Origin: Acidobacteriota bacterium
GTDB taxonomy: Bacteria > Acidobacteriota > Terriglobia > Terriglobales > Acidobacteriaceae
Assembly: GCA_018268895.1 (NCBI GenBank)
Contig: JAFDVP010000007.1
Location: 947,570-1,011,569 of the forward strand
DNA: 64,000 nt
Reading direction: 5' to 3'
Part shown: one piece after another, positions 26,170 to 34,684 of the stretch
Layout: each line of letters opens with the position of its first letter
How positions within the stretch are numbered: the stretch's first letter is position 1
Notes under the pieces: model-generated
The model's input: only the letters and a program-made list of their open reading frames with translations
What the model was told of the DNA's origin: nothing
Database searches by the model: none
Made by a program: the position numbers and the translations under genes

Positions 26170-26556
26170 TCATCTGACCTGATGGCACGAAGACGACATC
26201 TTCGGTCCCGGAAAATCCGACGAAAATGTCGTCCCGCGTCCACCTGCATCCCACCATGTAAGTTGTTCGGCCGCATACTTCGCCCCGTCGGCCGATGGCA
26301 CGGTCACAAATATCTTCGAGTTGCCCTTCACCGGAACGATTGCCAGATGGTTGACCGCGCTGTTGAGGTATTCGACCGTGAAGGTCTGCGCGGGGAGGCC
26401 CATCTTCACCCCGTTGGCGTCGCACTGAACCTTCGCGGCAATTCGAGTAAACTTCTGCCCGCCGTCGAGATGCAGCGTCAGGTCGCTTGCGGCAGCAGAA
26501 AGACTCAGGGCCAGTACTGCGACTCCAGGCACAACAGAGCGGCATCTTCGGTTCAT
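26170..26556 (-). CDS. Secreted MliC-like protein (lysozyme-inhibitor fold)
   Basis: 128 residues with a signal peptide (VVPGVAVLALSLSAAAS). The mature part has the MliC plan: an early Cys (VQCDANG), a strand YLNSAVNHLAIVPV, then SADGAKYAAEQLTWWDAGGR, close to the Ser-Gly-x-x-Tyr...Trp-Trp motif of c-type lysozyme inhibitors, and a second Cys near the end (SSSCHQVR) for the disulfide. No lipobox is present, so it is probably soluble in the periplasm. Protection of peptidoglycan from lysozyme is family inference; sequence is divergent. Confidence 0.6.
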   Translation of the reverse strand: MNRRCRSVVPGVAVLALSLSAAASDLTLHLDGGQKFTRIAAKVQCDANGVKMGLPAQTFTVEYLNSAVNHLAIVPVKGNSKIFVTVPSADGAKYAAEQLTWWDAGGRGTTFSSDFPGPKMSSSCHQVR

Positions 26557-26649
26557 CTGCTTGTCCTCTCATCCTTAAGCGGCGTAGAAATCATGCCATA
26601 GCGAAAAGTCCGGCGTCTGCCGGGCTCTGACTCCATATGGCCAACTCAT

Positions 26650-26994
26650 CTAAAGTAGCCGTAGAAGCTCCTGCTCGGCCCTGTGCCAATCCTCTTCATG
26701 ATGACCATGCTGCCCATGCCGTTGGAGAAAGTAGCCATAGGCGACATGTGCAATCTGCTCATGCGTAGGACGATGCTTCACCTGGAGGGGCTCAGCCACC
26801 GCAGACCTTGCCTCTGCCTTCACCGCCTTTGGAGCTGCCTTCGTCGTAGATGTCGCAGCCGTCTTTGTCTTTGCAGTGGCCTTCGTCTTTGCAGCGGCCT
26901 TCGGTTTTTCCGCTTTTGCCGCAGGCGCCTTTGCCGCCGCTTTCTTCGGCTTCGCCGCTGTCTTGACTGGCTTCTTCTCCTTGTCGATGCTCAT
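26650..26994 (-). CDS. Histone-H1-like tail with DUF2934 domain
   Basis: 114 residues. The first 65 are almost entirely Lys, Ala, Pro and Thr (KPKKAAAKAPAAKAEKPK), like bacterial H1-type DNA-binding tails. The last 45 are a DUF2934 domain (RPTHEQIAHVAYGYFLQRHG, HHEEDWHRAEQELL). DUF2934 is common in Acidobacteria and Proteobacteria without known function. AGGAG lies 7 nt before ATG 26994. Nucleoid association is a plausible inference from the basic tail. The low-complexity part also makes repeat-length variation likely. Confidence 0.85.
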   Translation of the reverse strand: MSIDKEKKPVKTAAKPKKAAAKAPAAKAEKPKAAAKTKATAKTKTAATSTTKAAPKAVKAEARSAVAEPLQVKHRPTHEQIAHVAYGYFLQRHGQHGHHEEDWHRAEQELLRLL

Positions 26995-27138
26995 TGCTAT
27001 CTCCTGGCATGGGTTAGCCGCCGCCCGGCGGTGTCTCTATTAGTTTAGAGCGGGTTCAACACTCTCTATTTATCTCCGATGCCTGTTCTACGCGACAGGT
27101 CTGCTTCTGCGATGCGAGATCCGCATTGTAGCCACTCC

Positions 27139-27429
27139 CTATCGATCAAACTCAACTGGACTCCGTTCCACCCACCAGCACGGCCGTCCTCCCGCCTGCG
27201 GCAGCCCTTCCGGCAGCAGCGAGCGGGTGCATCGGATGACTACCTTGCCATCGGGATAGTACTCCTCCTTGTTACCCTTCAGCGGAGCCACCACAATCCG
27301 GTCGACCGATATCGATCCGTAGCCCCTGCCGGCGATCGCCCGTCCCTGCCATACCAGCCAGTCCGCGGCCCATACCGCTGCAACCGCGATTGCAAGATAC
27401 ATCAAGGCCCTTGCCACTAGACGTCCCAA
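27139..27429 (-). CDS. Small single-span membrane protein, TTG start
   Basis: 96 residues from TTG 27429. This start is chosen because GGAGGT lies six nt upstream and it places one membrane helix (ALMYLAIAVAAVWAADWLVW) at the N-terminus; a longer frame to 27534 lacks such a site. The rest, facing out, has YGSISVDRIVVAPLKGNKEEYY, two Cys (VIRCTRSL, GGRPCWWVERSP) that could form a disulfide, and Trp residues near the end. It resembles a small conserved acidobacterial family known to me only as hypothetical. It reads divergently from the lipoprotein gene at 27537. Confidence 0.7.
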   Translation of the reverse strand: MGRLVARALMYLAIAVAAVWAADWLVWQGRAIAGRGYGSISVDRIVVAPLKGNKEEYYPDGKVVIRCTRSLLPEGLPQAGGRPCWWVERSPVEFDR

Positions 27430-27536
27430 TTCTGTACCTCCGAACAGCCGAGCACATCGCCCGCTCTCTGCATCTTCGCAAAACCGCGACCTTTGCGCCT
27501 TGACAAAAGCGCAGCCGGCGATTTTTCCTCTCAACT

Positions 27537-28448
27537 ATGCGTAACCCGGTATTTGGGGCCCCTTTGATCTCCTCGATCTGCGTGCTCCTTCTGGCCGGCT
27601 GCTCTCTTTCGCCGCTGGCACGGCACACGGCTGATTTTTCCAGCGCCACCGGCCTCGTCGTCGACAACTCGGAAGACGCCTACCGCGCTGCCGTGCGCCT
27701 CAATGACCAGGCGCAGGCCTCCATGCTGGTCGCTCGATACGACTCCGCGCAGCCGCTCGATCCCCACCAGTTGAAGCACCTGATCGCCCCCGAAGGCCTC
27801 AAAGCCCGCGCCGAGGTCCTAGACGGTCTCCGCACCTACGCGCAGACCATCGCCGACCTTGCCAGCGGCGTCTCCTCCACTCAACTCGACGATGCTGCGA
27901 CAGCCGCGGGAGCCAACCTCGTCAAGATGGGGACCGCCGTCTCGGAATCGACGCCCGTGGGCATCGACATCTCGCCGCAGCAGGCAAACGCCGCCAGCAC
28001 GGCGCTTAAGGCGCTCGGTGAATTTCTTGCGGCGCGCAAGATCAAGTCCTCCGTGCCGAAGGTCATTCAGGAGATGGACCCCAGCGTCGCGGCCATCTGC
28101 AACTTACTCACCAGCGACATCGACACTCTGCGCGACCAGTCGGGACACGACTACGAACAGCTTCTCGCCCAGCAGGACTCCTTTATTCGCCACGCCGGCA
28201 CTGCCCTCTCTCCGATAGACCGCCGCGCTGAGATTCAGAAGCTCCCGCAGATCCTCGCCAGCAAACAGGCCACCGACGACATGCTGGCCGATCTCGCCGA
28301 TTCCGTAAAACAACTCGCATTGGCCCATCATGCGTTGGCTGCGGCAGCCACCACAAAGGATGCTCCGTCGCTCAACGCAAGGCTCGCCGATCTCCATGCC
28401 GCGGCCCGCCGCCTCTCTCGTTATTACTATTCGCTGCCCGTCAAATAA
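27537..28448 (+). CDS. Hypothetical lipoprotein
   Basis: 303 residues. The N-terminus ends in a lipobox, LLLAGC at about 18-23, so the mature protein should be lipid-anchored. The rest is helix-rich with many Ala, Leu, Asp and Gln and regular heptad-like spacing (RAEVLDGLRTYAQTIADLAS, EFLAARKIKSSVPKVIQEM), suggesting a helical bundle or coiled coil. No family recognised. A 14-bp gap with a good ribosome site joins it to the 156-residue gene that follows, and a BON-domain gene comes next on the same strand. Confidence 0.75.
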   Translation: MRNPVFGAPLISSICVLLLAGCSLSPLARHTADFSSATGLVVDNSEDAYRAAVRLNDQAQASMLVARYDSAQPLDPHQLKHLIAPEGLKARAEVLDGLRTYAQTIADLASGVSSTQLDDAATAAGANLVKMGTAVSESTPVGIDISPQQANAASTALKALGEFLAARKIKSSVPKVIQEMDPSVAAICNLLTSDIDTLRDQSGHDYEQLLAQQDSFIRHAGTALSPIDRRAEIQKLPQILASKQATDDMLADLADSVKQLALAHHALAAAATTKDAPSLNARLADLHAAARRLSRYYYSLPVK

Positions 28449-28462
28449 GAACTGGAGAAACC

Positions 28463-28933
28463 ATGTCCCCCTCCAAATCAAAGACGAAACCAGGCGCTCT
28501 ACCCCTGGCATCTGCCAGGGTAGAGATCGCTGCAACGCCTGCGCCCGTGCAGACTTCCGCGCCAGCCGCTCCGCCAACGGATCAAACAGCAACAACGGTC
28601 CCGCCAGCCCTTGCAACGCCCGATGCGATCGCAACCTATCAGGCCCTCTACGACACGCTTGGCCGCGCATATTGGGAGGCATCGGACCTGCAATCAAAGG
28701 ACACCGTTCAGGGGGCCCGCGATGCCATCTACGACATACTGACCGACCTGAACATTGCGAAGCTCCAGGCGAACACCGCCCTGTATCTCGCGCTCATTCC
28801 CAAAATCAAGCACTCCAACGAAGCCCTGAAAAAAATTCAGGGCGACATCAACAACATCACCAGAAATGTCACGACGGCCGCCAGCGTCATCTCGGCAATT
28901 ACGAAGGTGCTGAACATAGCGGCCATGTTCTAA
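28463..28933 (+). CDS. Hypothetical protein paired with the lipoprotein
   Basis: 156 residues. The first 55 are Pro/Ala/Thr-rich and likely disordered; residues 56-156 are helical (YQALYDTLGRAYWEASDLQS, ALYLALIPKIKHSNEALKKI) and end with a mildly hydrophobic VISAITKVLNIAAMF. CTGGAGAAACC precedes ATG 28463. It is probably cotranslated with the preceding lipoprotein (14 bp apart), and both share a helical, coiled-coil-like build, so a physical complex is plausible. The coding sequence contains a strong hairpin at 28497-28525. No family recognised. Confidence 0.7.
   Translation: MSPSKSKTKPGALPLASARVEIAATPAPVQTSAPAAPPTDQTATTVPPALATPDAIATYQALYDTLGRAYWEASDLQSKDTVQGARDAIYDILTDLNIAKLQANTALYLALIPKIKHSNEALKKIQGDINNITRNVTTAASVISAITKVLNIAAMF
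28497..28525. repeat. Hairpin inside the 5' coding region
   Basis: CTCTACCCCTGGCA and TGCCAGGGTAGAG are complementary apart from one extra C, with a 2-nt loop. It begins 34 nt after the start codon of the 156-residue gene, within codons for a disordered segment, so it may affect translation or be an inserted repeat. Confidence 0.5.
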
Positions 28934-29045
28934 GGACGGGTTGTAAAAGTTTTATCAACTTCCAGGTTTCTCGCTGGACGCAACTCGTTGTATCGAGTAT
29001 GTTTTTGAATCGAGAAATCTTCTTAAATCTGCAGGAGGATAGTTT

Positions 29046-29711
29046 ATGGCTCGTTTCGCTGGCCCGCGATTTGCAGTTGCCTTACTTACCCTGACCTTGT
29101 CTGTCGGCGCTCCCGCCGCCTTCGCACAGCAACCCGATCCGACATGGTCGCAGGAGGACACGACACGCATCGTCCACGATGTTCAGAAGAAGCTGGGCGG
29201 ACTGGTCAACTACTCCGTCTTCGACTGGATCACCTTCGGCGTGCACGGAAAAACCCTCGTGCTGAAGGGCTATGCCTCGCGCCCGACGCTTAAGGACGAT
29301 GCTGCCAATGCCGTTAAAAATATCGCGGGTGTCGCAAAGGTCGAGAACGAGATTCAGGTGCTGCCTCTGTCCAACTTCGACGATCGCATTCGCGCCTCGG
29401 TCTACAACCGCATCTATACGCAGGCAGCGCTGCGCAAATACAACGCGAATCAGGGTTCGCTCGCGCGCGCGCTGGGGCCGGGCGGACGCAGCTTCGGCAT
29501 GATGGCCGGCGGCATTACGCAGAATCCTCCCATCGGTTATCACGCCATCCACATCATCGTGAACAACGGCCACGTCACCCTCTATGGAGTCGTCCTCAAC
29601 CAGAGTGATGCGTCGATCGCATACATCCAGGCCAATGGGGCGCCGGGCGTCTTTGGCGTCGACAACGACCTCGTCGTCCAGGGTTCCACTCCCGGCAGCG
29701 CACCAAAATAG
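29046..29711 (+). CDS. Periplasmic BON-domain protein
   Basis: 221 residues with signal peptide (VALLTLTLSVGAPAAFAQQ). A first BON domain spans about 38-115: IVHDVQKKLGGL, VHGKTLVLKGYASRPTLKDD, NAVKNIAGVAKVENEIQV. A second, split BON-like part follows (AIHIIVNNGHVTLYGVVLNQSD) with a Gly-rich insert before it (ARALGPGGRSFGMMAGG). BON domains (OsmY type) associate with phospholipid or protein surfaces in the envelope. AGGAGG lies 8 nt before ATG 29046. It follows the lipoprotein pair on the same strand after 112 bp. Confidence 0.88.
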   Translation: MARFAGPRFAVALLTLTLSVGAPAAFAQQPDPTWSQEDTTRIVHDVQKKLGGLVNYSVFDWITFGVHGKTLVLKGYASRPTLKDDAANAVKNIAGVAKVENEIQVLPLSNFDDRIRASVYNRIYTQAALRKYNANQGSLARALGPGGRSFGMMAGGITQNPPIGYHAIHIIVNNGHVTLYGVVLNQSDASIAYIQANGAPGVFGVDNDLVVQGSTPGSAPK

Positions 29712-29718
29712 GACCCAC

Positions 29719-32382
29719 TCACTCTGTCCGCAGCGCCTGCATCGGGTCAACGCTTGAGGCCCGCCATGCTGGCGCTGCGCATGCAAGCGCAGCCACCGCC
29801 AGCAGCAGAGCAGCCATCACGGCAAAGACCATCGGGTCCAGGGGCTTTGTCTGGTACAGCAGCGAACGGATCACATACCCGACCCCAACGCCTCCGCCGA
29901 TCCCCACAACAAGTCCAAGCACCACGGGCCGCAGCCCATCGCGCAGCACCAGACCAAGCACCTGTCCTCGCTGCGCTCCAAGCGCAATGCGGATGCCAAT
30001 CTCAGGGATCCGCTGCGTAACGACATACGACAGAACTCCGTACAATCCCACACCGGCCAGCAGCAGCGAGAGCCCCGCAAAGATCAGCACCAGCGATGCG
30101 GAGAGGCTCTGGTTCACCGTCGACTCGCCAATGATCTGCGGGATCGTCAGCACATCGACAACCGGCAACTGGGGATCGAGCGCAGCAATCTCCTTCTGGA
30201 CAGGAATTGCGTAGCTCAATGGGTCGCCGGAGGTGCGAACAACCAGCGTCGCTCTGTAGCCCGTGTCTCCAGAAAGCACCGGAAAATACGCCGTGGCCTT
30301 GGTCCGCTGCCCCACACGCCACAACGTGTCGCCAACAACGCCGACAATCTCGTAGGTCCGCTTCTTATTCGTAATGTCCGTGCCGAACACGATCGTGCGT
30401 CCAATCACGTTCTCGCCCGGATAGTACCGTTTCGCCAGCTCCTGCGTGATGACGACCTTCTTGGATTGATCGAGCCGGTCATGTTCGTTGAAGACCCTTC
30501 CCGCAACCAGCGGGATTCCAAGCGTAGAAAAGTAGCCTGGATCGGCATATCGGATCATCGCATCGGGTTGTTTATTCGACTCGTAGTTCGGCCGCTCCGG
30601 AATGATAAAGACCTGGTCGCCGTCATATCCCCCACCCGGCACCGTCGAGCCCAGCCCCGCCGACTGCACACCAGGAATGCGCCTCACCCGCTCCAGAAGC
30701 GACTGAGAGAACGCCACGCTCTGCTCCGGCTTGGTATAGATCTCTTTGGGCAGGTTGTATCGCAGTGTCAGTAGATGATCGCCCGAGATACCCAGGTCCG
30801 TCGTGCGCAACTGAACAAAGCTCTTCAGCAACAACCCCGCTGAGAGCAGCAGCACGACCGTCAGCGCGATCTCGACGCTCAGCAGCGTCTTGCGCAGCCG
30901 CGCCCGCGACAGACCCACTCCAGCGCCGCGCGAAGAATCTTTCAGCCCCTCCAAAACTCCTCGCTGCGTCGAAGACAGCGCTGGCAGCAAGCCTGCCAGA
31001 ATCGCAGTCAGGCCCACGATGCCAAACGTGAACAGGACGATCGTCAGATCGACGTGAATGGCCGAGGCACGAGGCAGGCCGTGCCAGTGCGCCTTCAGCC
31101 ATGAAGTGCCCGCCAGCGCCAGTAAGAGGCCGATGACCCCTCCACACCCGCACAGAATCACCGTCTCCGTCATCTGCTCGCGCAGCAAGGCAAAACGGCC
31201 CGCCCCAAGAGCGCCACGGATCGCCATCTCCTTCTGCCTCGCCGCTCCGCGCGCAACAAGCAGGTTCGATACATTCAGGCATCCGATCAGCAGCATGCAC
31301 GCCACCGCAGACATCATCATCAGCAGCGGCGTCTTCACATCCTGCACCACATCGTCGATCATCGGGCGCGACATGGCATCCTCTGCCACCGGGCTCCCCG
31401 CATACTGCATGTGCATCCGATACTGCAGCGCGCTCACCTCATCCGTAGCCGTCTTCAAACTCACGCCGGGCTTCATGCGCGCGACGACATACGGATAATG
31501 GTTGTCGTGCTCATGCAGGCGCTCGAATGTCTCTCCGTCCGAGTAAGGGACCCACACCTGCGTTCGCGCATCGGGATATGCAAACCACTCCGGCAGCACA
31601 CCAACCACCGTGTAAGGCCTTGCGGCCATCCGGATCGTCTTTCCGATAATCGCGGGATCGCCGCCGAAGCGCCTCTGAAAAAAGCTCCACGTCAGGATGG
31701 CGACATGGTGATCGCCCACCTGGTCTTCGTCTTCACGAAAGTTCCGCCCAAGCGCGGGCGACACTCCCAGCAAAGGAAACAGATTCCACGTCCCCTTCTG
31801 TGCCGCCACCAGCTCTGGCATCTCGCCATGATCTCCCGTCACCGCTAAGCCTGAGTAGTGGTACGAAGCCATATCCGCGAACCCATGCGTCTGCTCGTGC
31901 CACTCATAAAAATCACCAGGAGCAACAGGGTTGTATGGATTGCCCGATGTATTCGCACGCCAGTGCTCATACACCATCACCAGCTTGTCAGGATCATGGA
32001 ACGGCAGCGGCTCCAGCAGCACGGAGCGCACAACCGTGAACAAACATGTCGTCGCTCCAATGCACAACGCCATCACCGTTATCGCCGTGATCGTGAATCC
32101 CGGCGACCGCATCAACGCACGTGTGCCAAATCGTAGATCGCGCCCTAGCGTCTCCAGCCAGCCCCAGCTCCATCCGCGTCGTGCCTCGTCGCGCAGCAAC
32201 GCCGGGTTGCCGAACTGCCTCATGGCCGCGCGCCCCGCTTCCTCAGGCGACACCCCGCGAGCAATACGATCCGCGATCTCCTGCTCCATGTGGAAGCGCA
32301 TCTCTTCATCGAGCCGTGCCGTCTCACTGCCACGACGGAAGAGCGTCGACAACGCCTTCTGCAACCTGTCCATCCAACGCAT
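29719..32382 (-). CDS. Acidobacterial duplicated orphan permease (MacB/FtsX-type)
   Basis: 887 residues. The N-terminal lead (EEMRFHMEQEIADRIARG, MRQFGN) is the permease-associated domain typical of the ADOP group. A first transmembrane helix follows near 100, then a MacB-type periplasmic core, an FtsX domain with three helices (about 350-470), a second MacB core and a second FtsX domain at the end (IPEIGIRIALGAQRGQVLGL). No ATPase is encoded nearby. GGAGGT precedes ATG 32382 by six nt. It is cotranscribed with the PadR gene 24 bp upstream, a standard pairing in Acidobacteria. The transported molecule is unknown. Confidence 0.93.
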   Translation of the reverse strand: MRWMDRLQKALSTLFRRGSETARLDEEMRFHMEQEIADRIARGVSPEEAGRAAMRQFGNPALLRDEARRGWSWGWLETLGRDLRFGTRALMRSPGFTITAITVMALCIGATTCLFTVVRSVLLEPLPFHDPDKLVMVYEHWRANTSGNPYNPVAPGDFYEWHEQTHGFADMASYHYSGLAVTGDHGEMPELVAAQKGTWNLFPLLGVSPALGRNFREDEDQVGDHHVAILTWSFFQRRFGGDPAIIGKTIRMAARPYTVVGVLPEWFAYPDARTQVWVPYSDGETFERLHEHDNHYPYVVARMKPGVSLKTATDEVSALQYRMHMQYAGSPVAEDAMSRPMIDDVVQDVKTPLLMMMSAVACMLLIGCLNVSNLLVARGAARQKEMAIRGALGAGRFALLREQMTETVILCGCGGVIGLLLALAGTSWLKAHWHGLPRASAIHVDLTIVLFTFGIVGLTAILAGLLPALSSTQRGVLEGLKDSSRGAGVGLSRARLRKTLLSVEIALTVVLLLSAGLLLKSFVQLRTTDLGISGDHLLTLRYNLPKEIYTKPEQSVAFSQSLLERVRRIPGVQSAGLGSTVPGGGYDGDQVFIIPERPNYESNKQPDAMIRYADPGYFSTLGIPLVAGRVFNEHDRLDQSKKVVITQELAKRYYPGENVIGRTIVFGTDITNKKRTYEIVGVVGDTLWRVGQRTKATAYFPVLSGDTGYRATLVVRTSGDPLSYAIPVQKEIAALDPQLPVVDVLTIPQIIGESTVNQSLSASLVLIFAGLSLLLAGVGLYGVLSYVVTQRIPEIGIRIALGAQRGQVLGLVLRDGLRPVVLGLVVGIGGGVGVGYVIRSLLYQTKPLDPMVFAVMAALLLAVAALACAAPAWRASSVDPMQALRTE

Positions 32383-32406
32383 CGCGAAACCTCCGTTTGC
32401 CTCGCG

Positions 32407-32733
32407 CTAACTCTCCACAACCAGATCGATCGCCGCCGAGAGTCGCGTCCACATCTCGCGCTCCTTCTCAAGCTGCGCGCGCCCCGCCGCCGTCAGCGAG
32501 TAGAAGCGCGCCTGCCGTCCCGTCTCCGTCTCGCCCCACTTCGAGCGAATCCAGCCCTGCTGTTCCAGCCGCTGCAACGCCGGATACAGCGAGCCCTGCT
32601 GCACCTGCAGCACATCGTTTGAGATCTGCTCGATCCTTTTCGCAATCGCCCAGCCATGCTTCGGCTCCAGCGAGATCGTCTTGAGGATCAGCAGACCCAG
32701 CGTTCCCTGCACAAGATCGTTTGGTCGTCCCAT
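32407..32733 (-). CDS. PadR-family transcriptional regulator (acidobacterial PadR/ADOP type)
   Basis: 108 residues. The winged helix includes GTLGLLILKTISLEPKHGW near residue 10 and VQQGSLYPALQRLEQQGWI (recognition helix and wing, residues 43-61), followed by the dimerisation helix. PadR proteins repress genes through short inverted repeats. A perfect 12-bp inverted repeat lies immediately upstream (32738-32770), so it most likely controls its own operon with the permease gene. No Shine-Dalgarno sequence separates the repeat from ATG 32733. Confidence 0.93.
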   Translation of the reverse strand: MGRPNDLVQGTLGLLILKTISLEPKHGWAIAKRIEQISNDVLQVQQGSLYPALQRLEQQGWIRSKWGETETGRQARFYSLTAAGRAQLEKEREMWTRLSAAIDLVVES

Positions 32734-32737
32734 ACTA

Positions 32738-32770
32738 TGACTATCTACATAAATGTTGTGTAGATAGTCA
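32738..32770. promoter_or_regulatory. Putative PadR operator
   Basis: TGACTATCTACA and TGTAGATAGTCA form a perfect 12-bp inverted repeat with a 9-nt spacer. It contains the ACAT/ATGT halves typical of PadR sites. It ends four bases before the padR start codon, so binding would block transcription initiation or early elongation. Confidence 0.75.
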
Positions 32771-32831
32771 AGGCATCAATACGCGGGACGTCACAAATCA
32801 GTTCCACAGAATCTTGCAGGGGATCTCTTCC

Positions 32832-33656
32832 TTACAGATTGAACAGTTCGCGCAGCCGCTTGGTCTGCGCCCGGCTCACCGGGATCTCGGTCTTCTTCGG
32901 GTCGTCCATCCTGATCTGGTAGCTGGACTTAAACCACGGCACCACCTCGCGGATGTGCTGAATGTTCACCAGGTACGAGCGATGCGCCCGCCAGAACATC
33001 TCCGCATCGAGCTGGCTTTGCAGTTCCTCGATCGTGCGGCAGTTCGAGTGGCCCTCCACCGCCGGCGTCACCACCGTGATCGTTCCTTCTTCAATGGAGG
33101 CGAAGCATATCTCTTTCTGGTCCACCAGCAGCAGGCGGTTCTGCGCCCGCACTACCACCTTGCCTGTCGTCGCCTTTGCCGCCGGAGCCTGCGTCTGTTC
33201 TTCCACCAGCTTCAACAAAGCGTCGAGTTTGGCCGTCGCCTCATTCACTGAGGCCCCCGTTACCGGCGACAGCGCCTCGCCCTGCGACACAAGCCTCGCC
33301 TGCGCCTTCTCGATCGTCTGCATCACCCGTTTGCGGTCGAACGGCTTCAGCAGATAGTCGACGGCGTTCACCTCAAAGGCACGCACAGCGTACTGGTTGA
33401 ATGCGGTCGCGAAGACCACCTGCGGCATGGGGACCTTGCGGTCAAGCAGCTTCTTCAGCACACCGAAGCCATCCAGCCCGGGCATCTGCACATCGAGAAA
33501 GACCACGTCGGGCCTGTGCGTCCGGATCAGGTCGACGGCCTCAATCCCGTTTGTTCCCTGGGCAAGCACCTCGACCCCGCCGGCATGCTCCAGAAGATAC
33601 TGCAACTCCTGCCGTGCCAGTGGTTCGTCGTCGATGATCAGTGCTGTAAGTGACAT
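32832..33656 (-). CDS. LytTR-family response regulator
   Basis: 274 residues. The receiver domain (1-120) has the acidic pocket IIDDEP, phospho-acceptor Asp55 in VVFLDVQMPG, Thr in FATAFNQYA and Lys in LLKPFDRK. A linker of about 45 residues (Ala/Thr/Lys-rich) leads to a LytTR DNA-binding domain at about 165-270 (RAQNRLLLVDQKEICFASIE, FWRAHRSYLVNIQHI). It resembles AlgR/LytR regulators. No sensor kinase lies within the window, so it is an orphan here. Target genes unknown. Confidence 0.92.
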   Translation of the reverse strand: MSLTALIIDDEPLARQELQYLLEHAGGVEVLAQGTNGIEAVDLIRTHRPDVVFLDVQMPGLDGFGVLKKLLDRKVPMPQVVFATAFNQYAVRAFEVNAVDYLLKPFDRKRVMQTIEKAQARLVSQGEALSPVTGASVNEATAKLDALLKLVEEQTQAPAAKATTGKVVVRAQNRLLLVDQKEICFASIEEGTITVVTPAVEGHSNCRTIEELQSQLDAEMFWRAHRSYLVNIQHIREVVPWFKSSYQIRMDDPKKTEIPVSRAQTKRLRELFNL

Positions 33657-33740
33657 CGGGAAGAGTGTTCAGTTATCCGTTCTCAGTTCTCAGAGGTTCT
33701 GGTTAACTGACAACGGAGAACCGACAACGAACAACCGCTT

Positions 33741-34292
33741 CTAGTCACTATACGCCCGCAGACGCGCGGGAGCATTGTCCTCGGCCAGGTCGTGGCCGCA
33801 CTGCGTGCAGTAGACATCGGTGATCTGTACGCCGCGGTAGCAGCGTCCACACACCGGAGCCATCTGGAACTGGCACTGCGGGCAGAAGTGGCAGCTTGAA
33901 GGAACCTCGGTTCTGCAATGAGGGCATGGACGCAGCAGAGGCTGCCGCAGCAGGAAGTACACCACAGCGCCGATACCACCTGGCATCAGCACCACGATCA
34001 GCATCCACAGCGCCGCCGGCATTCTGCGACGCTTCACATCGCGGCTTACATATCCAACCAGAAGAACATAGCTGGCAAAGGCCGTTCCCCACGAGTAGCT
34101 CATCAGCAACCGCATGGGAAGCATCTCGTGTCTGTGGTGAGGCATGACTCCATGGAACAGATACTGCACCGACACGAAGACGACGATGGCAAGCACCACC
34201 GACCACGCCGGAATCAGGCTCAGCTGGTCTTCACCATCGGCCTGGTCGCGGCGCGCCTCGCCGCGATCGTTCTGTGACCAGGGCAGATTCAT
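33741..34292 (-). CDS. Membrane protein with C-terminal zinc ribbons
   Basis: 183 residues. Three hydrophobic helices (VVLAIVVFVSVQYLF, GTAFASYVLLVGYV, ALWMLIVVLMPGGIGAVVYFLL) precede a cytoplasmic tail with four Cys pairs. CPHCRTEVPSSCHFCPQC and CGRCYRGVQITDVYCTQCG would each bind one zinc ion, as in double zinc ribbons. It is the third gene of the sigma-factor operon and overlaps the preceding gene by four bases (ATGA). The short helix pair with basic loop (RDVKRRRMP) resembles PLDc_N-type membrane anchors. A sensing role in the sigma pathway is possible from the context only. Confidence 0.7.
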   Translation of the reverse strand: MNLPWSQNDRGEARRDQADGEDQLSLIPAWSVVLAIVVFVSVQYLFHGVMPHHRHEMLPMRLLMSYSWGTAFASYVLLVGYVSRDVKRRRMPAALWMLIVVLMPGGIGAVVYFLLRQPLLRPCPHCRTEVPSSCHFCPQCQFQMAPVCGRCYRGVQITDVYCTQCGHDLAEDNAPARLRAYSD

Positions 34293-34684
34293 CTCGCCAT
34301 CTCACCTCCGGAGCGGCGGCCGCGCATCCGAGTGAACCACACCATGCCCAGCAACACTCCCGAGACCGGTAGAAACCAGAGCAACAGAATGAGGAACTGA
34401 TAGCTCGAGTCGACAATGCCGGTAGGCGTCAGATCATATCCATCGAGAAGGCTCCACACTGCCGTCACCAGGATCAGCAACATCGCCGCGCTGATCGTCA
34501 GCGGCAGCATCAGGCTGCGGATGCGGCTCCGGCGCGACGACATCTGATGGGCACGCTCGCGCACCACCCGGTGCGTGCGGTTCACTATCGTGGCATGCGC
34601 CGACACATTCATCGACCCCAGGTCCAGGTCGAGTGGAATCCTCATCCGTCCTTCGAGAAGGCTCTTTTCGGAGACGTCGTTCAT
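34289..34684 (-). CDS. Small membrane protein in the sigma-factor operon, candidate anti-sigma factor
   Basis: 131 residues. A cytoplasmic N-terminal half (about 60 residues, Arg-rich near RRSRIRS) precedes two membrane helices (LPLTISAAMLLILVTAVW and FLILLLWFLPVSGVLLGMVW). It overlaps the ECF sigma gene by four bases (ATGA) and the zinc-ribbon gene by four, so the three are translated together. Position fits an anti-sigma factor, but the usual zinc motif (His-x3-Cys-x2-Cys) is absent. No family recognised. Confidence 0.65.
   Translation of the reverse strand: MNDVSEKSLLEGRMRIPLDLDLGSMNVSAHATIVNRTHRVVRERAHQMSSRRSRIRSLMLPLTISAAMLLILVTAVWSLLDGYDLTPTGIVDSSYQFLILLLWFLPVSGVLLGMVWFTRMRGRRSGGEMAR

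Noticed and set aside
26800..26960. Direct repeats in the Lys/Ala-rich region as a separate repeat element
   Set aside because: They are the codon-level result of a low-complexity histone-like tail.
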